A DNA stretch of 64,000 bases from DAOUJI01 sp965219565 (GCA_965219565.1 OZ244780.1:1922001-1986000); one strand, 5' to 3'; positions 34,279 to 43,830 are shown, counted from the stretch's first letter. The notes: generated by a model from the sequence alone, not told the origin. Numbers and translations are program-made.

Positions 34279-37110
34279 ATGGCACAGGACAACACACCTT
34301 CGATTTTCGTATCGCTGGACCTTGAGACAACCGGTCTGGACGCTGAGCGAGACACAATAATCGAAATCGGCGCCGTGAAGTTCCGGGGTCGTCAGGTCCT
34401 GGACACCTACCAGACATTGGTCAACCCCTTCCGGCAACTGCCCGATTTCATCAAACGTCTGACCGGTATCACCCAACGCAGCCTGGACAGGGCCGTGCCT
34501 TTTGCAGCCGTGGCGGGAGAGCTGGAGGAGTTCATCGGGGAACTCCCCATAGTCGGCCATAACATCGAGTTTGACATAAAGTTCCTGGCCAGCCACGGGT
34601 TGACCCTGCCCAATGACTCATACGACACCTGGGACCTGGCCTCCGTCCTGCTGCCCTACTCCATGGAATACTCTCTCTCCAGCCTAGCCCCAGCTATGGG
34701 CGCGGACCATACCAGCCCCCACAGGGCGCTGTCCGACGCACAGGCGACCCACGGCGTCTTTGTTCAACTACTGGATGAAGCCGAAAAGCTGGACCCGTCC
34801 GTGGCGGACACTATAGGCAGACTCGCCGCGCGGTCGCAGTGGAAAGCCGGACGCCTTATGGGCAGACGGTCAGGCTCCGAGCCCAGCACAGCCCCTATCG
34901 GGTCTGACATAGAAACGTTAAGCCTGTCGCAGCGGCTGACCCGCTCAAGCAAGAGGCCCAGACGGCTGTCCGAGTTCCCCGAGGCCTCTATTAAGAGCAT
35001 CTCCTCAGTGCTGGAGCCCGGCGGCCTGGTGGCCCAGGCCTTCCCAGATTTCGAGCGGCGCCCCCAACAAGCCGCCATGACCGACGCGGTGGCCGGAGCA
35101 ATATCCGGAAACCGGCATCTGATGGTCGAGGCGGGCACCGGCGTGGGCAAATCGTTAGCTTACCTGATTCCCGCCATCGTCTACTCCGTCCAATCCGGAG
35201 ACCGTGTTGTCGTGTCCACCAACACCATAAACCTACAGGAGCAGCTGCTGAACAAGGACATACCTGACTTGGTGCGCCTCCTGGAGGACGGCGGAATGAT
35301 TCCCCGCGGGGAGTTCAAGGTCGCCTCGCTGAAGGGGCGGGCCAACTACATGTGCCTCAGACGCTGGGAGCAGATGGCCCGTTCCGAGTCCCTGAACGTC
35401 AACGAAGCCAGGCTCCTGAGCAAGACCCTCCTCTGGCTCCAGGAGACGGAGACGGGAGACCGAGCCGAAATCAACCTCTCAGGGCGTGACGCTTTCACCT
35501 GGAACCGGGTCTCCTCAGCGGAGGCGGGCCAGTGCCCCGGAACTAAGGGCGAAGGTCCGTGCTTCCTACGCTCGGCCAGGGACAAAGCGGAAGGCGCCCA
35601 CGTTCTGGTCATCAACCATGCCCTGCTCCTCTCCGACCTAGCGATGGACGGAGGCGTCTTACCGGAGTACCAACGCCTAATTGTCGACGAGGCTCACAAC
35701 CTGGAAGAAGGCGCCACCAGGCAGCTGGGGTTTCAAGTGGCAGAGACCCTTATGGACGACACGCTGGAGGCTTTAGCCCGTATCCTTACGGAGGCCAGCG
35801 TTCTCCTAAACGCGCCCACCGTTTCGCGGGAACAGAAGCAGCTTGGCGTCGAGATGGCAGGGGCATTTCAGCCCAGGTGGACCGGACGCATGAGGGAGCG
35901 GTGGAACAGGCTTTGGAACCAGATAGACTCCTTCCTGGCCAACCACGCCCAAAGCGGCGAATCCGACCAGTTGAGGATTACTCATGGAATCCGTTCACAG
36001 CCCGCTTGGTCCGAGGTGGAGCTTGGCTGGGAGAACGTGGACGCTGTCCTAGGCGAGGCCAACAGGTTGTCGGACAACCTGGCCAATCTACTGGAGAACA
36101 TCGACGTTGAGGGGCCCATCACACCCGAGAGCGTCATCCTCGACCTGGCTAGCTGGGAGGAGAAACTTTCCGTGCTGCGGGAAAGACTCAAAACCCTGCT
36201 CGGCGTGGCGCCCCAGGAAGAGCGAATCGACTGGATTTCCAGGGACCGGGTCAGGGGCGCCGACGCTTCCAAGTCCAGCATAGTGATGAACTCGGCTCCC
36301 CTGAACGTAGGCAACGAATTGGACTCCCGGCTCTTCTCTCAGAAAAGCTCTGTGGTGTTGACCAGCGCCACACTGACCGTCGGCGGCGAGTTCAACTACA
36401 CCCGAGAGCGGACCGGCCTGCAAGGGGCCGACGAGCTGACGGTTGGGTCTCCCTTCGATTATGAGAAAGCGGCTCTGCTGATGGTCCCTGAGGACATGCC
36501 CAACCCGGACTCTTTCGGATACCAGGAAGCGCTCGAAAACCTGCTGGTGTCTCTGGCCCACGCACTGGCTGGACGCACGCTGGCCCTGTTCACCTCCCAC
36601 GCGTCTCTCCGACGGACGGCCCAGGCAATACGGGGGGCCGTGGAGGCGGAGGGGCTGCGAGTCCTCGCACAAGGGGTGGACGGCTCTCCCGCCCAGATAA
36701 TGCGGAGCTTCGGCTCCAGTACCGACGGCGTAATCCTTGGCACCAGCAGCTTCTGGGAGGGAGTGGACCTCTCCGACGGCGCCTTGAAGGCGCTGGTCAT
36801 CGCCAGGCTTCCCTTCAATGTGCCCACCGATCCCATCTTCTCTGCCCGCTCCGAGGGCTACGAGGAACCGTTCACCCAGTACGCCATTCCCCAGGCGGCG
36901 CTTCGATTTAGGCAAGGGTTCGGACGGCTTATCCGCAGCAGCGAGGACAAGGGAAGCATTGTGGTCGCGGACAAGCGCATCATTTCCAGGTCCTACGGCA
37001 AGATCTTCCTCAGGTCCCTCCCGCCGGTGACATTCAAGCAACCGCCTCTGAGCGCCGTAGCCGACGAGGCTGCATTGTGGGCGGCGGGAGTCATGGAGCC
37101 CAAGCCGTGA
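34279..37110 (+). CDS. dinG: DinG-type helicase fused to DnaQ-like 3'-5' exonuclease
   Basis: 943 residues from ATG 34279; GTG 34249 and 34258 are in frame upstream. N-terminal exonuclease about 1-180: VSLDLETTGLD (DxE), VGHNIEFDIKFL, HRALSDAQAT. Helicase from about 250: FERRPQQAAM, Walker A VEAGTGVGKSLAYLIP, NTINLQEQL, LIVDEAHNLEEG, TSATLTVG, LGTSSFWEGVDL and RQGFGRLIRSSED. Cysteines CL ... CP ... C (YMCLRR, GQCPGTKGEGPCFL) could hold the Fe-S cluster usual in XPD/DinG. A repair enzyme unwinding DNA or RNA-DNA hybrids. Its stop overlaps the glycosylase start. Confidence 0.92.
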   Translation: MAQDNTPSIFVSLDLETTGLDAERDTIIEIGAVKFRGRQVLDTYQTLVNPFRQLPDFIKRLTGITQRSLDRAVPFAAVAGELEEFIGELPIVGHNIEFDIKFLASHGLTLPNDSYDTWDLASVLLPYSMEYSLSSLAPAMGADHTSPHRALSDAQATHGVFVQLLDEAEKLDPSVADTIGRLAARSQWKAGRLMGRRSGSEPSTAPIGSDIETLSLSQRLTRSSKRPRRLSEFPEASIKSISSVLEPGGLVAQAFPDFERRPQQAAMTDAVAGAISGNRHLMVEAGTGVGKSLAYLIPAIVYSVQSGDRVVVSTNTINLQEQLLNKDIPDLVRLLEDGGMIPRGEFKVASLKGRANYMCLRRWEQMARSESLNVNEARLLSKTLLWLQETETGDRAEINLSGRDAFTWNRVSSAEAGQCPGTKGEGPCFLRSARDKAEGAHVLVINHALLLSDLAMDGGVLPEYQRLIVDEAHNLEEGATRQLGFQVAETLMDDTLEALARILTEASVLLNAPTVSREQKQLGVEMAGAFQPRWTGRMRERWNRLWNQIDSFLANHAQSGESDQLRITHGIRSQPAWSEVELGWENVDAVLGEANRLSDNLANLLENIDVEGPITPESVILDLASWEEKLSVLRERLKTLLGVAPQEERIDWISRDRVRGADASKSSIVMNSAPLNVGNELDSRLFSQKSSVVLTSATLTVGGEFNYTRERTGLQGADELTVGSPFDYEKAALLMVPEDMPNPDSFGYQEALENLLVSLAHALAGRTLALFTSHASLRRTAQAIRGAVEAEGLRVLAQGVDGSPAQIMRSFGSSTDGVILGTSSFWEGVDLSDGALKALVIARLPFNVPTDPIFSARSEGYEEPFTQYAIPQAALRFRQGFGRLIRSSEDKGSIVVADKRIISRSYGKIFLRSLPPVTFKQPPLSAVADEAALWAAGVMEPKP

Positions 37111-38006
37111 CCGACGCTCCGGTAACGCTCCACATCGACCAGCCCTTCGACCTGACGTCGTCCCTGAACAGCGGCCAGTCCCACCGCTGGGTCAGGACCG
37201 ACAGCCCATATGGGCCTTCAAATGAGTGGCGCCTGGGTATCATGCTTGGCCACCTGGTACAGGTCCGCCAGGTTTCCGGCAACGGCATGGGCGGAACTTC
37301 CCTGGAGCTGCGCTCAGACCCGCCAAGAGACCCGGACAGCCTGATGTCCCTGGTACGCCGCTACTTCCGTCTTGACGACGACATAGAGGGGATTTACCAC
37401 CGGATCTCGTCCGACTCCCGGGTTGCCGAGATGGTGCAACAGTACCGGGGGCTGCGGCTGCTGCGCCTCGACCCCTGGGAGTGCTTCGTCGCCTTTATAT
37501 GCTCCGCCAACTCCAACATCCCCAGAATCCACCAGAACATGGAGTCGATGGCCACCTCTTTCGGCGAGCCTCTGACAATCGACGGACAGGTGCGCCATTC
37601 CTTCCCGTCGCCTGCAAAGTTGGCCGAAGTAGGAGAGCAACCCCTGAGAGATTTGGGGCTCGGGTTCCGGGCAAAATATGTGGCTGCAGGCTCCCGTATG
37701 GTGGCGACCGACGAGCTAGACTTAGACAAACTAACGACGATTCCCTACGCTGAGGCCAAGGAACGACTGATGACCGTTCCAGGCATCGGCCCGAAGGTGG
37801 CGGACTGCATACTGCTCCATTCCCTGGACAAGCTGGAGGCCTTCCCCATAGACGTATGGGTGCGCAGAGCATTAAGCGATTGGTACTTCCCCGGCATGAA
37901 GCCCCCCACCGACCGGGTCATGCTGGAGTGGGCCCAGGACTACTTCGGAAACCTGGGCGGCTACTCCCAGCTCTACCTCTTCCACGGCCGCCGATTGCAG
38001 AAGTAG
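37107..38006 (+). CDS. 8-oxoguanine DNA glycosylase (OGG1-like, HhH-GPD)
   Basis: 299 residues from GTG 37107, which overlaps the DinG stop (GTGA). N-terminal OGG domain (IDQPFDLTSSLNSGQSHRW), then the HhH-GPD core CFVAFICSANSNIPRIHQNM, LGLGFRAKYVA, the hairpin VPGIGPKVADCILL with the catalytic Lys, and the catalytic Asp in FPIDVWVRRAL. The enzyme removes oxidised guanine as a bifunctional lyase. Coupled to the DinG gene in a repair operon. Confidence 0.92.
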   Translation: MTDAPVTLHIDQPFDLTSSLNSGQSHRWVRTDSPYGPSNEWRLGIMLGHLVQVRQVSGNGMGGTSLELRSDPPRDPDSLMSLVRRYFRLDDDIEGIYHRISSDSRVAEMVQQYRGLRLLRLDPWECFVAFICSANSNIPRIHQNMESMATSFGEPLTIDGQVRHSFPSPAKLAEVGEQPLRDLGLGFRAKYVAAGSRMVATDELDLDKLTTIPYAEAKERLMTVPGIGPKVADCILLHSLDKLEAFPIDVWVRRALSDWYFPGMKPPTDRVMLEWAQDYFGNLGGYSQLYLFHGRRLQK

Positions 38007-38134
38007 GCGGGCGGTTTGTTCAGGGATGGCTTTGGTATAGTGAAAGTCATTGCAGCATTGACCACAGAAGGACTGGCGGGTATCTTTGATTCATGGGCAG
38101 GTAACGCCCCCACCACGGCTAAGAGGAGGTCACC

Positions 38135-38410
38135 ATGGCTGGACGCACTTACGGCCCAGGGGAAATCACAGCCTTGGGAGAAGCCATCTACCGTGAACAA
38201 ATCCAGCCTCAAGTTGGACCGGTGGAGATCGGCACCTTCATAGTCATAGACGTTGAGACTGGCGAGTATGAGATCGACCCAAGAGACGCCACGGCCACAA
38301 GGCGCCTGCTGGAACGGAGGCCGGACGCCGTGACATACGCACTGCGCGTCGGCTATCGCGCCGCGTACAGCCATGTCGGCGGGTTCCGGCTACCCAGCCA
38401 CGATGATTAA
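38135..38410 (+). CDS. small conserved-type protein upstream of the aspartic protease
   Basis: 91 residues, ATG 38135 with GAGGAGG about 8 bp upstream. Not recognised. It contains YREQIQPQVGPVEIGTFIVI then DVETGEYEIDPRDATATRR and RRPDAVTYALRVGYRAAYS. The two-gene arrangement, with a 4-8 bp overlap into a clan AA protease, looks like a small paired module of unknown role. Confidence 0.7.
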   Translation: MAGRTYGPGEITALGEAIYREQIQPQVGPVEIGTFIVIDVETGEYEIDPRDATATRRLLERRPDAVTYALRVGYRAAYSHVGGFRLPSHDD

Positions 38411-38780
38411 AGGGAAGGTAAGCGGCAATCAACGGGCGTTGATTACTGTAGAAATCTTTGACAGCGAAGATCGTCTTCAATCCATGGAGGCAATCCTGGA
38501 CACAGGGTTCACCGGATATCTGACATTGCCACAGGAATCTATTCGACAACTGGGGCTGCGATCGGTAGGTCAACGGACCTTCGAACTGGCAACCGAAGAC
38601 CTCTTTGATTTCCAGGTATACCTGGGATCGGTGTCTTGACATGGGCGTCCAAATGATGTGCTTGTACTGGAGTCGGACAGCGTCCCATTACTGGGCATGA
38701 CCTTGCTTTGGGGCAGCCGAGTCACGCTGGACGCTTCGACTGGCGGAGAAGTTACGATTGAGGAACTGGCTCCTACATAG
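38403..38780 (+). pseudogene. clan AA (retropepsin-like) aspartic protease with an in-frame TGA
   Basis: Frame starts ATG 38403, overlapping the preceding stop. ILDTGFTGYLTLP carries the D-T-G catalytic motif, followed by IRQLGLRSVGQRTFELATE and FQVYLGSVS. A TGA at 38637-38639 then stops it, but the same frame continues with HGRPNDVLVLESDSVPLLGM and runs to TAG 38778, giving 125 residues overall. Family members usually have Trp or another residue before the G-R-P-x-x-V-L-V-L stretch, so TGG to TGA is the simplest explanation. The C-terminal LLG-like part completes the fold, so the truncated product is probably inactive. Confidence 0.75.
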
Positions 38781-38791
38781 TGAACAGACGA

Positions 38792-38935
38792 TTAAGGCGC
38801 CGCCTCCAGCCCCATTAGCCCAAGGAGAAGGCCAGCCTGTTCGCGGACCATGCTCGATGTCATGGTTTGTTCGCCCCGGAAGCCAAGGTCGCCCACCAGG
38901 CGTCGATTGCTCATCAGCTGCAGAGGGTCTTTCAT
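38792..38935 (-). pseudogene. 3'-end remnant of an NAD-dependent epimerase gene
   Basis: 47 codons, MKDPLQLMSNRRLVGDLGFR then MVREQAGLLLG, ending at TAA 38792. It matches the last about 45 residues of the intact epimerase at 42848-43822 (MKDPLQLMSNRRIIEDLGFR ... MVREQAGLPPVG), with one internal stretch of about 7 residues lost. Nothing precedes it in frame, so it is a decayed partial copy. The rest of 38781-39018 holds nothing else seen. Confidence 0.75.
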
Positions 38936-39018
38936 CGAACCCGAAGCCGGTTCAGGTGTAAACTTACATACCCCAGTCTACAATTCTGTGGCTCTATAGA
39001 GCAGGAAGGCGAAAGACG

Positions 39019-39873
39019 ATGGAGACTCGGACTCTCACAATTGACTCGCAAGTCCATGCCTACGAGCGGAACCGTCCGGAACGCCCTTGGATCGGGTCCT
39101 TACAGGGTCCTGATGAGGTCACGGGCGGCGATATGGTGGCGGCGATGGGCGCCGTCGGAGTCGACGGAGCTTTGCTGGTTTCGCCGTACGGCATGTACCG
39201 CTACGATGCCAGCTATGTACTCGAGGTATACGCTAAACACCCTGGCCGGTTCGGTCTGATCAAACCATTTGATCCGCAGTCGGACGCAGTCACTGACGAG
39301 ATAGCTGAGTGGACCGCCACACCTGGAGTGGTCGGAGTACGCGTCATGTTCTTGGGACAGCCATTCGAAGCCGACCACCAGGGACTCAATCGCATATTCG
39401 CCGCCGGAACCAAAGCTGGGGTTCCCGTGAATGTCATGGCTTCGGGCCAGCTGCCTCTCTTACGTGAGCTAGTTCGCCGCCATCCGGACACCCAAATAGT
39501 GCTCGATCATGTGGGTCTGGCCCAGCCCAACGAGCCTCCAGCGCCGCCTGAACCGTTTGCCGACTTGTCCAACGTGCTTTCGCTGGCAGAATTAGACAAC
39601 GTGGCCATCAAGATTTCCGGGGCCTGCACCTTGTCCCATCAGCCATTCCCATACCCGGACATCTGGGAGCCTTTGGGCAAGATATTCGACGCGTTCGGCT
39701 TCGACCGGTGCATGTGGGGCACCGACTGGACACGGGCGGTGAACCTGTTGACCTACGAGCAGGGGGTTGAAGCATTCCGGGTTACTGACCGGATCTCCGA
39801 TTCAGAGCGTTCGGCGCTCATGGGCGGAACGCTGGCGAAGATTTACAACTGGTCGCCTACTATAGGTGAGTAG
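39019..39873 (+). CDS. amidohydrolase-2 family TIM-barrel hydrolase
   Basis: 284 residues. Resembles PDC-hydrolase/lactonase-like members: start TLTIDSQVHAYERN (the usual D-x-H is S-Q-V-H here, with Asp two places earlier), ALLVSPYGMYRYDASY, VVGVRVMF, IVLDHVGLAQP, VAIKISGACTL and the late MWGTDWTRAVN carrying the catalytic Asp. Substrate is unknown. It lies alone between a remnant and a convergent LLM gene. Confidence 0.82.
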   Translation: METRTLTIDSQVHAYERNRPERPWIGSLQGPDEVTGGDMVAAMGAVGVDGALLVSPYGMYRYDASYVLEVYAKHPGRFGLIKPFDPQSDAVTDEIAEWTATPGVVGVRVMFLGQPFEADHQGLNRIFAAGTKAGVPVNVMASGQLPLLRELVRRHPDTQIVLDHVGLAQPNEPPAPPEPFADLSNVLSLAELDNVAIKISGACTLSHQPFPYPDIWEPLGKIFDAFGFDRCMWGTDWTRAVNLLTYEQGVEAFRVTDRISDSERSALMGGTLAKIYNWSPTIGE

Positions 39874-39957
39874 ACCGGCGACTGGGCAAAGACCCTGGGA
39901 AAGCCCGGCTCCGGAGCGGTGATCCTACCCAGAGTACACAAGGGCCAGTATCGGCCG

Positions 39958-41022
39958 TTACCAGGACTTCAGGACCGGCAGCACTTCTTCGGCAAAAAGC
40001 TTCAGGCCTCGCTCCGCTACATGGGGCGGGGTGCCGCCGAATCGGAAGGCGACGTTCCACTCGAAATCACCGAGCAAGGCCCGGCGTTCCTCAAGGCCCC
40101 GTAGAATCTTGTCCGGCGTCCCCCAGCTGGCCGCCTTCATAAAACCTTCCACCGCCCCTTCGAGACCAGTCGAACGGGCGATTTCAGCCTTCTGTTGATA
40201 GGCGTTGTAACCCTTCACCCCCTTGAAGTGGTCGCTGAGGAACTCGTAGTGGTAAAAATTGCTCTCGACAAACTTACCCTGATATTGACGCGCCTCTTCT
40301 TCACACTGCTCAAGGTCCGGACCGCATACAACGAACTCGGTGAGCATCAAGGCTGGTGGCTCCGTGCCGTGAAATTCACGGTGCAAGGCCCGACCTCGCT
40401 CGATCCCCGGCATCCGCATCTCCCAGGGCCGGTCAGCGAACATAACAATGTGCGCGCCAAGTTTGGCCGCCGAGAGAACCGAATCGTCGCTGGCGGCAAC
40501 GGCGTAGATGCGCCCTTCGAAGGAATGCTGCGGTCGGGGCCGGATTTCCGTCCGGGGCTGTTTGTAGTAAGTCCCGTTGCCCTCGATGAAGCCTGTCTTG
40601 AGGGCCTCGACAATCATCGGCGCCGCTTCGTCGAAACGGTCCCGTGATTCGTCCATGCTGATGCCGAAGACCTCGAATTCTCGCCGCGCCAGACCTCGCC
40701 CGAACCCCAGCCGGAGCCGGCCATTGCTCAACATATCGAGAACGGCAGCATTCTCCGCCACCCGCAAGGGGTTATGCCAGGGGAGAATTACGGCGGCTGT
40801 GCCCACGTCGATGTTAGGATGCTTGGCCGCAACGTGGGTCATCAGATGGAGATTGTCCGGCACGAAGGAATAGTCGTTGAAATGGTGCTCTGCGGACCAA
40901 AGGCAATCGAACCCCGCGTCAGCGGCGGTTTCACCCAGGCGCAGCTCCTCCTCCCACATCTGGCCGTCCGAGCCGTCCTCCCAGCCGTAGCTGGAGAAGA
41001 TCATCATCATTCCGACATCCAT
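39958..41022 (-). CDS. LLM-class flavin-dependent monooxygenase
   Basis: 354 residues. Luciferase-like TIM barrel: FDCLWSAEHHFNDYSF, VGTAAVILPWHNPLRVAENAAVLDMLSNGRLRLGFGRG region at about 72-109, IYAVAASDDSVLSAAKLGAHI, GTPDKILRGLEE. Uses reduced FMN or F420 to oxidise small organic molecules. Downstream of the SDR gene (49 bp) in the same direction; they may be one operon. Substrate unknown. Confidence 0.88.
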   Translation of the reverse strand: MDVGMMMIFSSYGWEDGSDGQMWEEELRLGETAADAGFDCLWSAEHHFNDYSFVPDNLHLMTHVAAKHPNIDVGTAAVILPWHNPLRVAENAAVLDMLSNGRLRLGFGRGLARREFEVFGISMDESRDRFDEAAPMIVEALKTGFIEGNGTYYKQPRTEIRPRPQHSFEGRIYAVAASDDSVLSAAKLGAHIVMFADRPWEMRMPGIERGRALHREFHGTEPPALMLTEFVVCGPDLEQCEEEARQYQGKFVESNFYHYEFLSDHFKGVKGYNAYQQKAEIARSTGLEGAVEGFMKAASWGTPDKILRGLEERRALLGDFEWNVAFRFGGTPPHVAERGLKLFAEEVLPVLKSW

Positions 41023-41070
41023 CCAAATACTCCTACCTGTTCATTCAAGTTATCCCTGGGGCAATGGGCC

Positions 41071-41913
41071 TTAGAAGCTCGGCTTGGTGGAATAAGGGGT
41101 CAATTGGAGCTCGTGGGTCCAGCAGGACTTGTCCTGAGTGTGCAGATAATAGAAAGCCTCGGCTATATTAACGGGATTCATCACCAATTCAGGATGCTGC
41201 TGGACACGGGGGAGGGCTCGGGTGCCCGGAGAATCGATGGTGCCGTCGATTACCACATTGGCAACATGCACACCATACTCGGAATACTCCTCCGTCAGCG
41301 TTTGCGCCAACGTGCGCATCAACACCCTCGGATAGTATAGCGACTGCCCGGTGTACCGCTTTTTTCCACGCAGCGACGACGAGTTGTTGGAAATCAGAAT
41401 AGAGCCCTCGCCTCGCTCCCGCATTGCAGGCAGCACCTCCTGGGCGACCAGGAAGGGTCCGCTGCTGGATATGTGCTGGGCGGTCTCGAATATCTCGTAG
41501 GGAATATATTCCAGCAGCTCTTTTTCTGGCGGAAGGTCGCGCCCCTCCAGGTACCCCGCGTTGTAGACCAGGACGTTCGGGTCGCCAGCCTGCTCCCGGA
41601 TCTGGGCGAACGCGTTCGATATGGAGTCCCGGGACGCCAGGTCCAGCTCGACGATCATGCTTTCGCCGCCCTGTTCCCGGATCGCTGCCTCCAACGGAGC
41701 CGCGTTGGCGGCACTGCGGGTGGTCAACACGGTGAAGAAGCCCTCTTTCGCAAACTTCTGGGAGATGGCTCCCCCTACACCCCAGCGCACGCCGACTGGC
41801 AGCTCGCTGTCGTCGATGGCCCTGCCGTGGGCCAAATGGGTGTTGCGGCCGTCTGCCTGCCACTTGGACGTAGCCCCAATCACGACGGCAACCGGTTTTC
41901 GAGATGAGTTCAT
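41071..41913 (-). CDS. short-chain dehydrogenase/reductase with an insert and atypical active site
   Basis: 280 residues from ATG 41913. Rossmann start VAVVIGATSK is split from GVGGAISQKFAKEGF by an insert of about 28 residues, unusual for SDRs. The strand VLVYNAGY (NAG motif) and SILISNNSSS (catalytic Ser region) are present. Where Y-x-x-x-K is expected there is RYTGQSLYYPRVLMRTLAQ, with no Lys four after a Tyr. Either the site is altered or the protein has a non-enzymatic or divergent role. It precedes the LLM gene. Confidence 0.82.
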   Translation of the reverse strand: MNSSRKPVAVVIGATSKWQADGRNTHLAHGRAIDDSELPVGVRWGVGGAISQKFAKEGFFTVLTTRSAANAAPLEAAIREQGGESMIVELDLASRDSISNAFAQIREQAGDPNVLVYNAGYLEGRDLPPEKELLEYIPYEIFETAQHISSSGPFLVAQEVLPAMRERGEGSILISNNSSSLRGKKRYTGQSLYYPRVLMRTLAQTLTEEYSEYGVHVANVVIDGTIDSPGTRALPRVQQHPELVMNPVNIAEAFYYLHTQDKSCWTHELQLTPYSTKPSF

Positions 41914-42211
41914 GTCGGATTCCTTTCGTTGCACTATCGACCGCCCGCCGTCACTGAAAGGCTAGCCTGCTGGCGGCGGCCATTCCATCCACGAGGCATC
42001 ATACCACGGGAGGAGTCGCCGGCGGATTCGAGACCTGGACGCTGCGGTCCATTGGACAGCTAGGAACGAGGGCCTGGCGGTACAGCACTGCGAATGTTTT
42101 AGACCGGGTGTTTTGGGCGTCCGGAGAGCACATCCAAAATTGGATTGCTCGTAGATCCGGAACAGCTACGCCTTAACAGAAACTGAACTGGCAGTGCAAT
42201 TATAGCCGTTC

Positions 42212-42652
42212 TCAGTCGTTCTCGAGTCGCTTGCCCATGCTCACGACATCATCCATCGAATATCCGATGCTCTTGTAGAATGTAACGACACCGATGTTTG
42301 AGCTCCTGACCTGTAGATTGATTTTGGGACAGCCCATATTTCTCAGATGCGCTTCGGCTTCGTCCATTAAACGGTGTCCGAACCCTCGTTTCCGATACTG
42401 GGTGGCGACCGCCAGATAGTTGATCCAACCACGATGACCATCGTAGCCAGCCATTACGGTCGCTACCAATCTGGAATGGAGTGATCCCACAAGAAACATC
42501 TCCCGTTGAATCCGTAGCTTACGGTGTATATCTTTTGCAGGATCGTTCCAAGGCGTTACCAGTCCACACTCCCGCCATAAGGCTTCTACTGCGTCCCGGT
42601 CAGACTCCCGGTAAGCCCGAATCTCCAGCTCCGTCTTGTCCTCGTTTTCCAT
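42212..42652 (-). CDS. ypeA: GNAT acetyltransferase, YpeA-like
   Basis: 146 residues. IRAYRESDRDAVEALWRECGLVTPWNDP is the typical start of YpeA-type GNATs (residues about 11-38). Then FLVGSLHSRLVATVMAGYDGHRG, the acetyl-CoA loop YRKRGFGHRLMDEAE, and INLQVRSSN with FYKSIGYSMDDVVSMGKRL. It acetylates an unknown small molecule or protein. Genes on both sides are unrelated. Confidence 0.85.
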   Translation of the reverse strand: MENEDKTELEIRAYRESDRDAVEALWRECGLVTPWNDPAKDIHRKLRIQREMFLVGSLHSRLVATVMAGYDGHRGWINYLAVATQYRKRGFGHRLMDEAEAHLRNMGCPKINLQVRSSNIGVVTFYKSIGYSMDDVVSMGKRLEND

Positions 42653-42847
42653 ACAGTTTTATTCTCTTTTAAGCTATTTCCGTCAACGTCGTAAGTGAAT
42701 TCAGCGTCCAAATATGAAAGTGCAGAGTGCGAAAGTAACCCCGTTTCTATACGGGATACAACGAAGTCGCTACAAACCAAAGGCTGCTTTACACTGGCTG
42801 CGCTTCGCCAACTTGATTGAGAATGGGCTGGGGGAACTCCCCAGCCC

Positions 42848-43822
42848 CTACCCCACGGGCGGGAGCCCAGCCTGTTCGCGGACCATGCTGAGGTATTCGA
42901 CCATGCCCGTCTCCATGGTGTACTTGGCACGGAAGCCCAGGTCCTCTATGATGCGGCGGTTGCTCATCAGCTGCAGAGGGTCCTTCATCGGCTCCTGGGA
43001 CACCGTGATTTGGGCGTCGGGCAGCAGGTCGCGGACGTGGGCCGTCAACTCGCCCATCAGCCGGCGTTCTGAACGCATGTTGAAGACCCTGTGGGCTGGG
43101 TCGGGGAACGTCAAGGCCAGGTACCACACTTCGGCTGCGTCCGCCGCGTAAATCCAGTCGGTGGGGGTGTCGTCGGCGGGCATCTCTATGGGCTCGCCTA
43201 AGGCGGCAACCTCGGGCTGCACGAGAAAGTGGGGCGTTTCCGGAATTGGCGTTAGATGGCTGGCGTATGACCCCCGCCATCCTCGGCCAAGGCCGAATAC
43301 AGAAGTGGGCCGAACAGCCACGTAGTCCAGTCCGTGGGCGACGCGGTACTCCTCGGCAATCTTCTCACCCCAGTGCTTGCAGGCCGAGTAGAGACCCTTG
43401 GGCTGGGGCGGCACGTCCTCGTCAACCTCTTCCAACGGATTGGGGTTTCCCCGGTAGACGGCGGCGGAACTGGCGTAGACCACACGCTTCACGCCGTGGA
43501 TGCGGCAGGCCTCGAATACGTTGGCCGTGCCCATGCACTGCACCCTGAGGTAGGGCACCATCTTCTCTTCTACGGCGCCGCCCAGAATGGCGGCCAGGTG
43601 GACCACCCGGTCGATGTCGTAGCGGTCCATAGTAAGCAGAAGTTCGTGGGGTTCCAGGATGTCTCCCTGGACGACGGTGACCTCGTCACGTATCTCGGTG
43701 ATGTTGGACAACCTGGGATACATGTCGAACAGGACAAGTCCCTTCTCGCCCTTTTCCCGAACCATGTGGTGGGCCAGGTAGGAGCCCAGGAATCCCGTTC
43801 CGCCGGTGATCATTACAGCCAT
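42848..43822 (-). CDS. NAD-dependent epimerase/dehydratase (extended SDR)
   Basis: 324 residues from ATG 43822 (MAVMITGGTGFLGSYLAHHM); the frame reads further upstream but only through the antisense of the amidohydrolase gene. Glycine motif GGTGFLG, YASSAAVYRG, catalytic YSACK (Y-x-x-x-K), RPTSVFGLGRG and a C-terminal part with VREQAGLPPVG. Probably nucleotide-sugar or related metabolism, or a hydroxy-ketone reductase. It follows the amidohydrolase by 8 bp in an operon. A decayed piece of a second copy is at 38792-38935. Confidence 0.9.
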   Translation of the reverse strand: MAVMITGGTGFLGSYLAHHMVREKGEKGLVLFDMYPRLSNITEIRDEVTVVQGDILEPHELLLTMDRYDIDRVVHLAAILGGAVEEKMVPYLRVQCMGTANVFEACRIHGVKRVVYASSAAVYRGNPNPLEEVDEDVPPQPKGLYSACKHWGEKIAEEYRVAHGLDYVAVRPTSVFGLGRGWRGSYASHLTPIPETPHFLVQPEVAALGEPIEMPADDTPTDWIYAADAAEVWYLALTFPDPAHRVFNMRSERRLMGELTAHVRDLLPDAQITVSQEPMKDPLQLMSNRRIIEDLGFRAKYTMETGMVEYLSMVREQAGLPPVG

Positions 43823-43830
43823 AGGTTCAC

